A DNA stretch of 26,843 nt from a virus. How positions within the stretch are numbered: position 1 is the first letter of the stretch; each line of letters opens with the position of its first letter. Below, one piece after another: positions 16,201-22,029 of the stretch. Made by a program: the position numbers and the translations under genes. Under the pieces are notes generated by a model that was given only the letters and a program-made list of their open reading frames with translations, was not told where the DNA came from and ran no database searches. The stretch is from IMG/VR virus record IMGVR_UViG_3300044627_003967, positions 1 through 26,843 of that record; one strand, given 5' to 3'.

Positions 16201-17114
16201 TTTGCAACTATTTCATTTGATATGTTTGCATTTGGAACATACAAAGTATTGTTTGATAAACTAAACTCAGCATTTGAGTTAGATAGGAAACCAGTACCAT
16301 TTGCAACAATTAAAGTGTTGGCTCTGAAACCACCTAATACAGAATTTGCTCTATTGAAAGCCGCATTGGCTTGTATGAATGCTCCGTTAGCATATAAAGA
16401 AGCACCAGCCGCATTATTGGTTGCGGTATTTGCTTGTGTATATGCTGAGTTTGCGTATGATCCAGCTGTTACTGCTTTGGAGTCTGCTGTTGATGCATTG
16501 GTTGTGGCAGTATTGGCTTGTGTATATGCTGAGTTTGCGTATGATCCGGTAGTATTTTGAGAAGCGTAAGCAGCATTTGCCTGAACGAAAGCAGCATTTG
16601 CAGTAGTTCTTGCTACAGAATCTGTTGAAGAACCACCAGTGTTTGCTGCATTGAATGCTGCATTGGCGTGTGTGTAAGCAGCATTTGCAGTAGTTCTTGC
16701 TACAGAATCTGTTGAAGATCCACCAGTGTTTGCTGCATTGAATGCTGCATTGGCGTGTGTGTAAGCAGCATTTGCCTGTGCAAATGCACCGTTAGCATAT
16801 ATTCCACCTGAAGTTGAACCACCAGATGTGGCCGAAATAACAATTGTTTTTGTTGCAGTATTTGTATTGATACTGATGTTATCACCAGCAACAAAAGAAA
16901 GAGTATCTGAAACACCAGTAGCAAGTATCAGTGAGTTATTTGCATTGATGGTGTCGAATGAAAACTGGTTGGAAATGTAAGATGTTCCACCCAATGAATT
17001 CTTATAATATAGTTTACCATCGGCGTAGTTAATGGCAACCTCACCAAAGGATAAACCTGTTGGTGTGTTACCTGTTGCGCCTGATTTTTTTAACTGTATT
17101 GATGTGTTTGACAT
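13230..17114 (-). CDS. Large tail fibre with ANAAF repeats and a five-repeat propeller-like domain
   Basis: A 1294-residue fibre. Residues 1-50 are the anchor module also found in two other proteins here ('MSNTSIQLKKSGATGNTPTG', then LSFGEVAINYADGKLYY). Residues 105-265 are Ala/Asn-rich repeats (ANAAYTHANAAFNAANTGG and variants), likely a trimeric shaft; similar repeats return at 1068-1165. Residues about 330-500 hold two copies of a 90-residue unit (TYFPIVTDTTITG... to ...STGHWVGQT). Residues 768-1010 contain five 51-residue repeats of the form FSVASQ-x-x-x-x-P-x-G-(L/I)-F-x-x-x-G-x-x-(F/M)-Y-V-x-G-x-(T/S)-x-D-x-V-x-x-Y-x-L-(T/S)-x-x-W, resembling beta-propeller blades. The C-terminus is beta-type (NPESKEYTVVNIDGVIQL... 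AAGQKWVIL). It starts 4 bases after the coiled-coil gene. Confidence 0.87.
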   Translation of the reverse strand: MSNTSIQLKKSGATGNTPTGLSFGEVAINYADGKLYYKNSLGGTSYISNQFSFDTINANNSLILATGVSDTLSFVAGDNISINTNTATKTIVISATSGGSTSGGIYANGAFAQANAAYTHANAAFNAANTGGSSTDSVARTTANAAYTHANAAFNAANTGGSSTDSVARTTANAAFVQANAAYASQNTTGSYANSAYTQANTATTNASTADSKAVTAGSYANSAYTQANTATNNAAGASLYANGAFIQANAAFNRANSVLGGFRANTLIVANGTGFLSNSNAEFSLSNNTLYVPNANISNEIVANSLIFYDGTRLNSATGINANTANSAATANVSIFARVTNVTTGTYFPIVTDTTITGADTFHYSSGDFLMYAANNTFRATGNVWAGEFLAVGSNIPVVNSTGHWVGQTISAGSAGSANTANVAINARITNVTTGTYFPIVTDTTITGSDTLHYSSNDFLMYAANNTFRATGNVWAGEFLAVGTNIPVVNSTGHWVGQTVNGIDSFARTTANAALPTTGGTVTGNLTLSTTSTMIIQNTRPTTSNSTGALIVRGGVGIAGNLFVGGIFTVDGDFQVGNTTSTGNVFNSGFVTFSQPTLFTSNAATTSNTTGAIISTGGIATRGNLFSGAIRITGPSSNGLTFADGTVQYTANAPSSSIANGSSNIVIPTANGNIIANVSGNTIVTITANGFSTSGANGDISGANNIFSNFINVTSASIVSGVNVVPFIQSAFNRANNSLNANTGGRVTGNTVISNVDMANAIYSNVSFSVATQEDAPSAMSISADGKKMFVMGTTGDDVNEYDLTTPWLVSSATFVRVFSVASQENFPTGLFFRPDGLKFYVVGQTNDTVYQYALTTPWDLSTASYESKSFSVSSQDNNPTGIFFRPNGLSMYVTGSSTDSVHQYTLSTAWDVSTATFLQSFSVASEETVPQDLSFANDGSRMFVMGNIGDDVNIYNLSTSWNVSTAVFSTTFSVAAQDDAPIGMFIEVDGSRFYMLGSSNDTVYQYRLPMATIELTGNTFINGDINVLQNLNVDGSATFRNEIISNNVISSNIYVSGYNVFTYITNAYIQANAAFAAANAGGAGTDQFARNTANAAFIQANAAFAVANTGGGGGGPGTDNVARQTANAAFIQANAAFAAANAGGSGTDQYARDTANAALIAVSNNAVNLLVYSNFFIANGNTSTFSVTTNPESKEYTVVNIDGVIQLKNTYSLSGNTIILSENVAANANVEITVSGGGGGGNTTVGFVTQNKTVIDSNVTIGAGFSAVSVGPLSIANNVVINIAAGQKWVIL
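14085..14813 (-). repeat. Five propeller-like coding repeats within the large fibre
   Basis: Five consecutive units of about 51 codons, each starting F-S-V-(A/S) and ending with a Tyr-x-Leu strand and a Trp (in four of five). Conserved Asp/Gly turns and a final YQYRLP are visible. Amino-acid similarity is clear, DNA similarity is modest, so the duplication is old. Confidence 0.75.
15619..16107 (-). repeat. Direct repeat of about 220 bp in the large fibre gene
   Basis: Copies at 15619-15837 and 15889-16107, offset exactly 270 bases. The copies are nearly identical through 'gcaagaaattctccagccca' and 'cagtggctctgaatgtatta' and diverge at the edges. They encode the unit ending STGHWVGQT twice. 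A recent in-frame duplication is the simplest explanation. Confidence 0.85.
16591..16764 (-). repeat. Tandem 87-bp repeat (29 codons) in the fibre shaft
   Basis: Two head-to-tail copies (16591-16677 and 16678-16764) differ at about one base (gaagAAcc versus gaagATcc). They encode two copies of a 29-residue ANAAYTHANAAFNAANTGG-type unit and are followed by the start of a third. Near identity suggests very recent slippage or recombination and easy length variation of the shaft. Confidence 0.88.
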
Positions 17115-17118
17115 TTAC

Positions 17119-17874
17119 TTAAAACGATCCGCCATCTTTGATTGGGCTATTTAATTCGCCAGAATCGATTACCATTTCTGGTTCTATCTGTTTATTTAGC
17201 TCATCAATTTTTTTTCTTTTGGCAGGAGGTAATTGTAAATAGTCAATTTTATCAGTTAATTCATTAACTTGTTTATCATGTTTTTCATTTAAACGCACAA
17301 TATCTTTATTATGTTGTTCAGTTAATGTGGAAATTTTTCCCGCATTTTCTGATACTAGAGAATTAATTTTTGTTTCTAGTTCACTACGAACTCTATTAGT
17401 CTCTTCTCTAGCCTTGTTCAATTCAGCTGCATTTTCCGATACTAAAGAGTTGACTTTTGTTTCCAGTTCAGTACGAACTCTATTAGTCTCTTCTCTAGCC
17501 TTGATCAATTCGGATTTAAAAGTTTCAACATGAGTCGATTGATTTTTAATACTGTCATAATCACGGTATTTTGTTATCAATTGATCTATGTCATTTCTTA
17601 AGTTAGTTGCAGTTTTTTCACTTTCGACCAACTTATTTTTCAAATCTTGAACCAAAGCACTTTCATTTGACGTATTAATGTTTTTCAAATCTTGAACAGA
17701 TTTTTGTAAATCGGCATTCAACTTTGTTAATGCATCAATCTTTTCACTTTGTTCTTTGATAACATCATCAGTAACTTTTGCGTTTGCTTGCATTGAGACA
17801 TTTCGAATAACACAATCTGTTACTGTGCTTGTCAATGTCTCAATGTAATAATTTAAATATTTTTCATTTCCCAT
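17119..17874 (-). CDS. Coiled-coil protein with C-terminal DGGSF
   Basis: A 251-residue, highly charged helical protein of unknown specific function. Residues 1-35 ('NEKYLNYYIETLTSTVTDCV') form a distinct head; residues 36-210 are near-continuous coiled coil (Glu/Lys/Leu/Asn), including two 29-residue copies beginning AREETNRVR at 126 and 155. A basic patch PPAKRKKIDELNK (216-228) precedes an extended tail ending SPIKDGGSF. The last five residues match the C-terminal pattern D-(G/A)-G-x-F of the three proteins encoded just upstream. GATAGGAG upstream of ATG 17874 gives a strong ribosome site. A structural, scaffold or chaperone role for fibres is inferred from position between two fibre genes. 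Confidence 0.82.
   Translation of the reverse strand: MGNEKYLNYYIETLTSTVTDCVIRNVSMQANAKVTDDVIKEQSEKIDALTKLNADLQKSVQDLKNINTSNESALVQDLKNKLVESEKTATNLRNDIDQLITKYRDYDSIKNQSTHVETFKSELIKAREETNRVRTELETKVNSLVSENAAELNKAREETNRVRSELETKINSLVSENAGKISTLTEQHNKDIVRLNEKHDKQVNELTDKIDYLQLPPAKRKKIDELNKQIEPEMVIDSGELNSPIKDGGSF
17326..17499 (-). repeat. Duplicated 29-codon coiled-coil unit
   Basis: Two adjacent 87-base units encode residues 126-154 and 155-183 of the coiled-coil protein. The stretch 'cgaactctattagtctcttc' followed by tctagcctt occurs in both copies. A 29-residue step is not a heptad multiple but equals 7+11+11, which would keep a hendecad-type coil in phase. Confidence 0.8.
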
Positions 17875-17916
17875 TTCAAACTCCTATCATAAAGAAACAT
17901 ACATTATATAGTCAAA

Positions 17917-19818
17917 TTAGAATTGACCTCCGTCTAGTGCAGAAGACCAAACTGGAACACCAGCATTGGTTACTGTCAGAATTTGGTTAGACCATGTTTG
18001 ATCTGATGTACCAGCAGCCGCAGTGACTTGTAATGCACCAGTTCCATTGCCGTATACGATACCGCTTGTGGTGAATGTGGATGCACCTGTACCGCCTTGT
18101 GAAACAGTCAGACCGGAAATGTCTGCGAATGTTGCGGCAGTTACACGACCATATGCATCAACTGTCAGTGAAGTGACTGTCTTTGCTGCACCAGCAGAAC
18201 CTGTTGCTGTGTATGTTGAGTTTGCAAGTTCACTGATTGCACCAGAACCGTTACCAACAAGCAGAGCACCACTTGTGAATGACGATGCACCAGTACCGCC
18301 TCTTGAAACACCTAATGTTCCGCTAGTAATCTGATCTGCACCTAGAGCAATTGCTGAAGATGTTAATGCACTAACACGACCATAAGCATCTACAGTAATT
18401 GCGGAAACTGTATTTGCGGTTGTTAACGTACCTGTTTGAGTGTATGTTACGTTAGCAATTTGTTTCAGGCCGTTGGTGCCATCACCAACAACAATTTGAC
18501 CAGCATTGAATGTGTTAACACCAGTACCACCTTGTGCAACAGTTAATCCAGAGATTGCTTCGAATGTTGCTGCCGTTGTTCTGCCATATGCATCAACTGT
18601 CAGTGAAGATAATGTATTATTGGCTGCACCTGTACCTGTTGGGGTATATGTACTATTTGCTAGTGTTGTCAATGCGCCTGAACCAGCACCAACCAGAATT
18701 GCACCGTTAGTGAAGGAACTTGCACCTGTACCGCCGTTAGGAACAGTCAGGTCATTTGTTAATGACAAAGTAGTTACATTCAGTGTGCTGACTTGTAATG
18801 TCTCAACGTTTGCATATTGAGAAATTAAGTTTGCACGTAAGTTTGCAACGCGGAAACTAGAATCACCAATATCAAGAACGTTATTAGCATGACCTCCAGT
18901 GTAATTATCGAAAACATAGAAATCTTTTGTGCCCGCATGTCTGAACACACCAGCGTGTCTTATGGTTCCATCACTATAGTTACCAGAAAAACCAATATCT
19001 ACGGTATCCGATATGTTGTTGTTAGCCGCCAAGAAAATTAACGGGTCAGCAATGTTTAGTGTTTCAACGTTAATGACTGTTTCTGTACCAAGAACAACCA
19101 AGTTTCCGCTGATTTCTACGTTACCATCAATAATCTGTCTTTGAATCGCAGTGTTTGTTCTCAGTACCGTTCCATTATCGACCGCGATTGTAACTTTATT
19201 GTTCGAAACGGCTGTTATTACACCAGAACCACCTTCAAAATCTAGTGTGTCTGTTGCAAGATTAACTGTATCTGTACCAGTATCACCTTGAATATTTAAA
19301 GATGTTGCGATGGTTGCGGAGTTTGCAATGGCCATAACACGACCGTTTGCAGCAACAGTAACAATAGGTACTGTTGTGGTACCACCATATGTGCCGGCAG
19401 ATAAACCAGAGACTGTTGATAGAGATGCACTTAATGTTGCGTTTGCAGTACCGTTATACAGTTGTGCAGTTGCAACTACATCACCACCAGAGATATTAAT
19501 ATATCTATCTGTCTGGAATTGTGTTGCAGAGTTCGCATTACCTTCAATTGTTGCATTGATCGATGTTGCGGTAATGGTACCGAACGCTGCGTTACCGTTT
19601 GAATCACGGCGAACAATTGCTCCACCAGTGTTTATATTGGTTGCAGAATCAATTTGTGAGGTGTAAAATTGACCACCAACATTGACTACACCGGTGCCAG
19701 CTGGCGAACCGATAAAAATCGTATTTGATAGGTATGAGTACGCTAATTCACCTGAGGCCAAACTCCCTGGTGTTCCTGTTGTGGTTGAGCGTTTAATTCT
19801 AATCGAGGTGTTTGCCAT
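17917..19818 (-). CDS. Tail fibre with GGTGAS repeats
   Basis: A 633-residue fibre. The frame is open 11 codons further upstream, but ATG 19818 follows AAGGA by a good distance and gives the shared anchor N-terminus 'MANTSIRIKRSTTTGTPGSL' then ASGELAYSYLSNTIFIG. Residues 55-350 are fibre-shaft and small beta elements ('NLVVLGTETVINVETLNIAD', 'DGTIRHAGVFRHAGTKDFYV'). Four repeats begin (V/S)-x-x-GGTG(A/V)-(S/N)-(S/T)-F at about 360, 429, 505 and 575, each followed by G-x-(I/L)-x-(V/Y)-G-x-G and LTVDAYGR(V/T)-type text; this is a known phage fibre repeat. It ends ALDGGQF, sharing D-G-G-x-F with its neighbours. A late-promoter octamer lies 43 bases upstream. Host binding or fibre-shaft role is inferred. 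Confidence 0.88.
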   Translation of the reverse strand: MANTSIRIKRSTTTGTPGSLASGELAYSYLSNTIFIGSPAGTGVVNVGGQFYTSQIDSATNINTGGAIVRRDSNGNAAFGTITATSINATIEGNANSATQFQTDRYINISGGDVVATAQLYNGTANATLSASLSTVSGLSAGTYGGTTTVPIVTVAANGRVMAIANSATIATSLNIQGDTGTDTVNLATDTLDFEGGSGVITAVSNNKVTIAVDNGTVLRTNTAIQRQIIDGNVEISGNLVVLGTETVINVETLNIADPLIFLAANNNISDTVDIGFSGNYSDGTIRHAGVFRHAGTKDFYVFDNYTGGHANNVLDIGDSSFRVANLRANLISQYANVETLQVSTLNVTTLSLTNDLTVPNGGTGASSFTNGAILVGAGSGALTTLANSTYTPTGTGAANNTLSSLTVDAYGRTTAATFEAISGLTVAQGGTGVNTFNAGQIVVGDGTNGLKQIANVTYTQTGTLTTANTVSAITVDAYGRVSALTSSAIALGADQITSGTLGVSRGGTGASSFTSGALLVGNGSGAISELANSTYTATGSAGAAKTVTSLTVDAYGRVTAATFADISGLTVSQGGTGASTFTTSGIVYGNGTGALQVTAAAGTSDQTWSNQILTVTNAGVPVWSSALDGGQF

Positions 19819-19861
19819 TATTATTTTCCTTTTTGTTGTTTTTTGTAACAATCCTACGGTC

Positions 19862-19869
19862 TATTTATT
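19862..19869 (-). promoter_or_regulatory. T4-type late promoter before the 633-aa fibre gene
   Basis: Minus-strand AATAAATA, one mismatch to TATAAATA, 43 bases upstream of ATG 19818. It overlaps the TAA stop of the 74-aa gene, the same arrangement as at 5164 and 9751. The 49-base gap that follows (19819-19867) holds only a leader with AAGGA. Confidence 0.55.
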
Positions 19870-20092
19870 AAAATTCGCCACCGTCAGCATTTAAAGTTTC
19901 AATTGACGTATTTGCGACTGCAACAGTAACGTTTTGTGCAAAACTTGAACCACCAATCAATATAACTTGACCGGTATTTGAACCAATATACAGTGCGTTT
20001 GCGAGAAAAGAATATGCCAATTCACCATCCGCCAAAGTTGTTGGCGCAACGTTTGAATATGACCTTAAAATCTGTATTACGGTATTAGCCAT
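19868..20092 (-). CDS. Mini-fibre: stand-alone anchor module ending DGGEF
   Basis: A complete 74-residue gene. Residues 1-50 ('MANTVIQILRSYSNVAPTTL', ADGELAYSFLANALYIGS) align with the N-termini of the 633-aa and 1294-aa fibres; the remainder is a short Val/Ala/Thr segment ending ETLNADGGEF. It therefore joins the anchor module directly to the D-G-G-x-F terminus with no shaft or receptor domain. ATG 20092 abuts the stop of the preceding gene (TAAATG), so translation is coupled. It could be a virion plug or adaptor that occupies fibre anchor sites, or a remnant of a fibre that lost its shaft; the preserved C-terminal motif favours a functional protein. Confidence 0.82.
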   Translation of the reverse strand: MANTVIQILRSYSNVAPTTLADGELAYSFLANALYIGSNTGQVILIGGSSFAQNVTVAVANTSIETLNADGGEF

Positions 20093-20629
20093 TTAAAAAA
20101 ATCCTGCGTCACCACCGGTGAATTGTAAATATGTTGCGGTGTTTGCAATAATACTTTGTACATTTGTGTTTGCGGGTATTTCTCCACCCACAGTTTGCAC
20201 TGGAGCAAAACCTCCTTGCGGAGTTATTAAAATTGCAATTGGATTTGGAAATTCGGCTGTTGGAGCTGCACTAAATGATAATGTACCATTTGCTGCGTCA
20301 GCTTTTAACTGTGTTCCGTCCATATCAATGGTATTACCGGACAAATAAATACTTCTAAATCTTTGTGTTCTACTACCAAGATCGAAAGCTCTTGTAGATG
20401 TTGGTAACAATGCGCCTGTAACTGGTGTCGCCGAGCCAATTCTTCTTGCACTGAATATTTGTGTGTTCGCATTATAGACAAGCACATCACCGGTGGCTGC
20501 ACCGGTCATGTCAACGTCTGGAGAGTCCTTTATCGACTTTGTTGCATAATTGATAGTGCTGACTTTAGTCTGTTGACTATCAATCTTTACTTTTATTACT
20601 GAAGGTTGTGAGACAGTTACTGTAGGCAT
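20093..20629 (-). CDS. Fibre/baseplate-type structural protein ending DAGFF
   Basis: A 178-residue virion-type protein. The N-terminal 'MPTVTVSQPSVIKVKIDSQQ' is beta-type; the middle has a fibre-like segment 'AFDLGSRTQRFRSIYLSGNT' followed by IDMDGTQL, a motif familiar from phage tail fibres; the C-terminus reads 'ANTATYLQFTGGDAGFF', a variant of the D-(G/A)-G-x-F ending. Ribosome site AAAGGATAG overlaps the stop of the 113-aa gene and lies 5-6 bases from ATG 20629. Exact role is not known to me; its place among fibre genes suggests a fibre-network or baseplate connector. Confidence 0.78.
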   Translation of the reverse strand: MPTVTVSQPSVIKVKIDSQQTKVSTINYATKSIKDSPDVDMTGAATGDVLVYNANTQIFSARRIGSATPVTGALLPTSTRAFDLGSRTQRFRSIYLSGNTIDMDGTQLKADAANGTLSFSAAPTAEFPNPIAILITPQGGFAPVQTVGGEIPANTNVQSIIANTATYLQFTGGDAGFF

Positions 20630-20638
20630 TTCTATCCT

Positions 20639-20980
20639 TTAAAATTTAGTAACTTGTGGCACAATATTAACGATTCCTTCCAGAACTCTAGTGGTATTGT
20701 TACTAGAATTTTTAATTAAAACGTCATAGACATATCTTCCAGCAGATATGTTTGCTGTATTTGCTGCACTTATAGACATGCTTAACACACCATTCACTGG
20801 TGTGGGAATGGTTATGACGAATTGAGCTGCCGAGGTACTTGAATAGTATGACTTCTTTATCTGACTTTTTGCTTGATAACCAGTTAAATCGAAAGGTTCG
20901 TTGTCTGCATCATCCAAGGTGATAGAAGTCGAGAAGTCGGCGCCTTGCTCAATGAATAATTCTTGATATCCTGCTGCCAT
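20639..20980 (-). CDS. Small Ig-like/beta virion protein, first gene of the fibre block
   Basis: A 113-residue protein. 'AAGYQELFIEQGADFSTSIT' and 'DLTGYQAKSQIKKSYYSSTS' followed by 'SISAANTANISAGRYVYDVL' and 'TRVLEGIVNIVPQVTKF' make up a compact beta-sandwich pattern that I recognise as a recurrent small structural protein in marine T4-like phages, resembling N-terminal domains of baseplate or tail proteins that bind fibres. No enzyme motif. It follows the only sizeable intergenic gap in this part of the window, which carries a late promoter, and AAAGGTAG precedes ATG 20980. The function is inferred from context. Confidence 0.8.
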   Translation of the reverse strand: MAAGYQELFIEQGADFSTSITLDDADNEPFDLTGYQAKSQIKKSYYSSTSAAQFVITIPTPVNGVLSMSISAANTANISAGRYVYDVLIKNSSNNTTRVLEGIVNIVPQVTKF

Positions 20981-21064
20981 GGGTTATTTCTACCTTTTAT
21001 TATTATATCGGTATTTATCATGTCTGAAAGACACTAAAATATTTAGGACATTTTGGACTTATCG
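20981..21064 (-). other. Intergenic boundary between enzyme cassette and fibre block
   Basis: An 84-base gap, long for this window. In transcript orientation it holds an AT inverted repeat CTAAATATTTTAG, a short hairpin TGTCTTTCAGACA (21021-21033, 5-bp stem, 3-base loop), then the late box GATAAATA. The hairpin has no T-tract directly after it, so I do not call a terminator; it could be a weak 3' end or RNA-stability element for the enzyme transcript. Confidence 0.45.
21012..21019 (-). promoter_or_regulatory. T4-type late promoter before the fibre block
   Basis: Minus-strand GATAAATA, seven of eight bases of TATAAATA, 31 bases before ATG 20980 and in true non-coding DNA, which makes it the best of the four candidates. 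It would start a late transcript through the small virion genes. Confidence 0.65.
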
Positions 21065-21637
21065 TCACTCATTTGTATAGAGGAACAGATCAACTGGCAT
21101 AGCTATTCTGATGTTTCCCCTATAAGTTTCAACAAAATGATATAGAAAACTTGGAAAAACCACGGCATCACCACTCTTTGGTGTGAAAGATAGATTATCA
21201 AACCACTTTGAGAATTGATTATCATAACCTCTATTTGAGTTCTGTCTCGGATCTGTGAAGTAAATATCACCACCAACATCTATCTCTTCACACAAGATAT
21301 AAAAGATGGATGATACTGCCGCACCCTTATGGTTGTGGAAATTTGAGGCGTAGTTTTTTCCGGAACCAGTCAACCAGCCTTTTAGATTGTGACTTTTCCA
21401 ATCTGAGATTTCTTTTCCCAAACTCTCTTTCAGAAATGTATCAAAAAGTGATAACACAACTTCATCAGTAAACTTACAAATAATATCCGATTCATCGTCG
21501 AATATGTTTATGTTACTTAAATCACCTGAAGAATTGAACATGTCATATTTGGTTAAAAAATGACTGAGAAGATTATTTCTTATTTCTTCCGAAAAATCCG
21601 TTTTCAGAAATGGTGTTGGCCACAAATTCTGAATCAT
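21065..21637 (-). CDS. 2OG-Fe(II) oxygenase, 2OG-FeII_Oxy_5-like
   Basis: A 190-residue predicted iron- and 2-oxoglutarate-dependent oxygenase. The N-terminus 'IQNLWPTPFLKTDF' is typical of this subfamily. The jelly-roll core shows FHNHKG (His101, His103), 'AVSSIFYILCEEIDVGGDIY' then FTDPR, and 'PKSGDAVVFPSFLYHFVETY' with distal His167 and 'RGNIRIAM' with Arg177 for 2OG. The usual HxD is replaced by HxH, as in the TIGR02466/PF13759-like group, so the third iron ligand is not certain. Substrate unknown. ATG 21637 overlaps the previous stop as ATGA. It is unlike the two HxD oxygenases at the other end of the cassette and so represents a separate lineage. Confidence 0.83.
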   Translation of the reverse strand: MIQNLWPTPFLKTDFSEEIRNNLLSHFLTKYDMFNSSGDLSNINIFDDESDIICKFTDEVVLSLFDTFLKESLGKEISDWKSHNLKGWLTGSGKNYASNFHNHKGAAVSSIFYILCEEIDVGGDIYFTDPRQNSNRGYDNQFSKWFDNLSFTPKSGDAVVFPSFLYHFVETYRGNIRIAMPVDLFLYTNE

Positions 21638-22029
21638 AACATGAACTCTTCCATAAAATACTTTTTCACATCTGGCACCAAACCCTTTTCTTCAAAGTTC
21701 CAGTGATTGATCTTACTCAGAATTTCATCATATGTTTTTTGATCCAGTTCGTAATTTTTATAGTATGGGTCGTTGTCGAAAAGAAGAGACTGTTCTTTCA
21801 AATATTCTAGTGGTTCTCCACCAAAATATTCAGACAACCATCGTGCATAACATATGCCGACCATGTAACTTTTGGCTGGATATATCCATCCTATGTTACG
21901 ATCATTGAAATAACGAACAGCATTACCAATAATATCATCTGACATTTCAACCGATTTGGTTTTCAGATCATCATCGAAATCGGTGTTGAGTCTATGATAA
22001 ATTTCTTGTCTAATTTTCCAGTCTTTCAC
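21634..22029 (-). CDS. Unrecognised 131-aa protein in the radical SAM/oxygenase cassette
   Basis: I cannot name a family with confidence. It is a soluble, acidic, helical protein with no signal peptide or membrane segment; notable stretches are 'AKSYMVGICYARWLSEYFGG' and 'LFDNDPYYKNYELDQKTYDE'. The only cysteine is in GICYARW, so it is not itself an iron-sulphur protein. The start is GTG 22029 with AGAG 7 bases upstream; the next in-frame ATG is at residue 29 and would remove a conserved-looking basic/aromatic N-terminus. It overlaps the radical SAM gene by 20 bases and the oxygenase by ATGA, so it is co-translated with both and may be a substrate-binding partner, adaptor or substrate. Confidence 0.82.
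   Translation of the reverse strand: MKDWKIRQEIYHRLNTDFDDDLKTKSVEMSDDIIGNAVRYFNDRNIGWIYPAKSYMVGICYARWLSEYFGGEPLEYLKEQSLLFDNDPYYKNYELDQKTYDEILSKINHWNFEEKGLVPDVKKYFMEEFML

Noticed and set aside
13669-16560. Plus-strand frames with ANAALACM-type repeats
   Set aside because: They mirror the ANAAF repeats of the minus-strand fibre gene; composition follows from the repeat, not from coding selection.
16300-16790. CRISPR-like array
   Set aside because: The repeats are in-frame coding repeats of a fibre gene with no unique spacers of even length and no cas genes.
21021-21040. Rho-independent terminator after the enzyme cassette
   Set aside because: The hairpin has only a 5-bp stem and no T-tract follows; recorded as a feature of the intergenic gap only.
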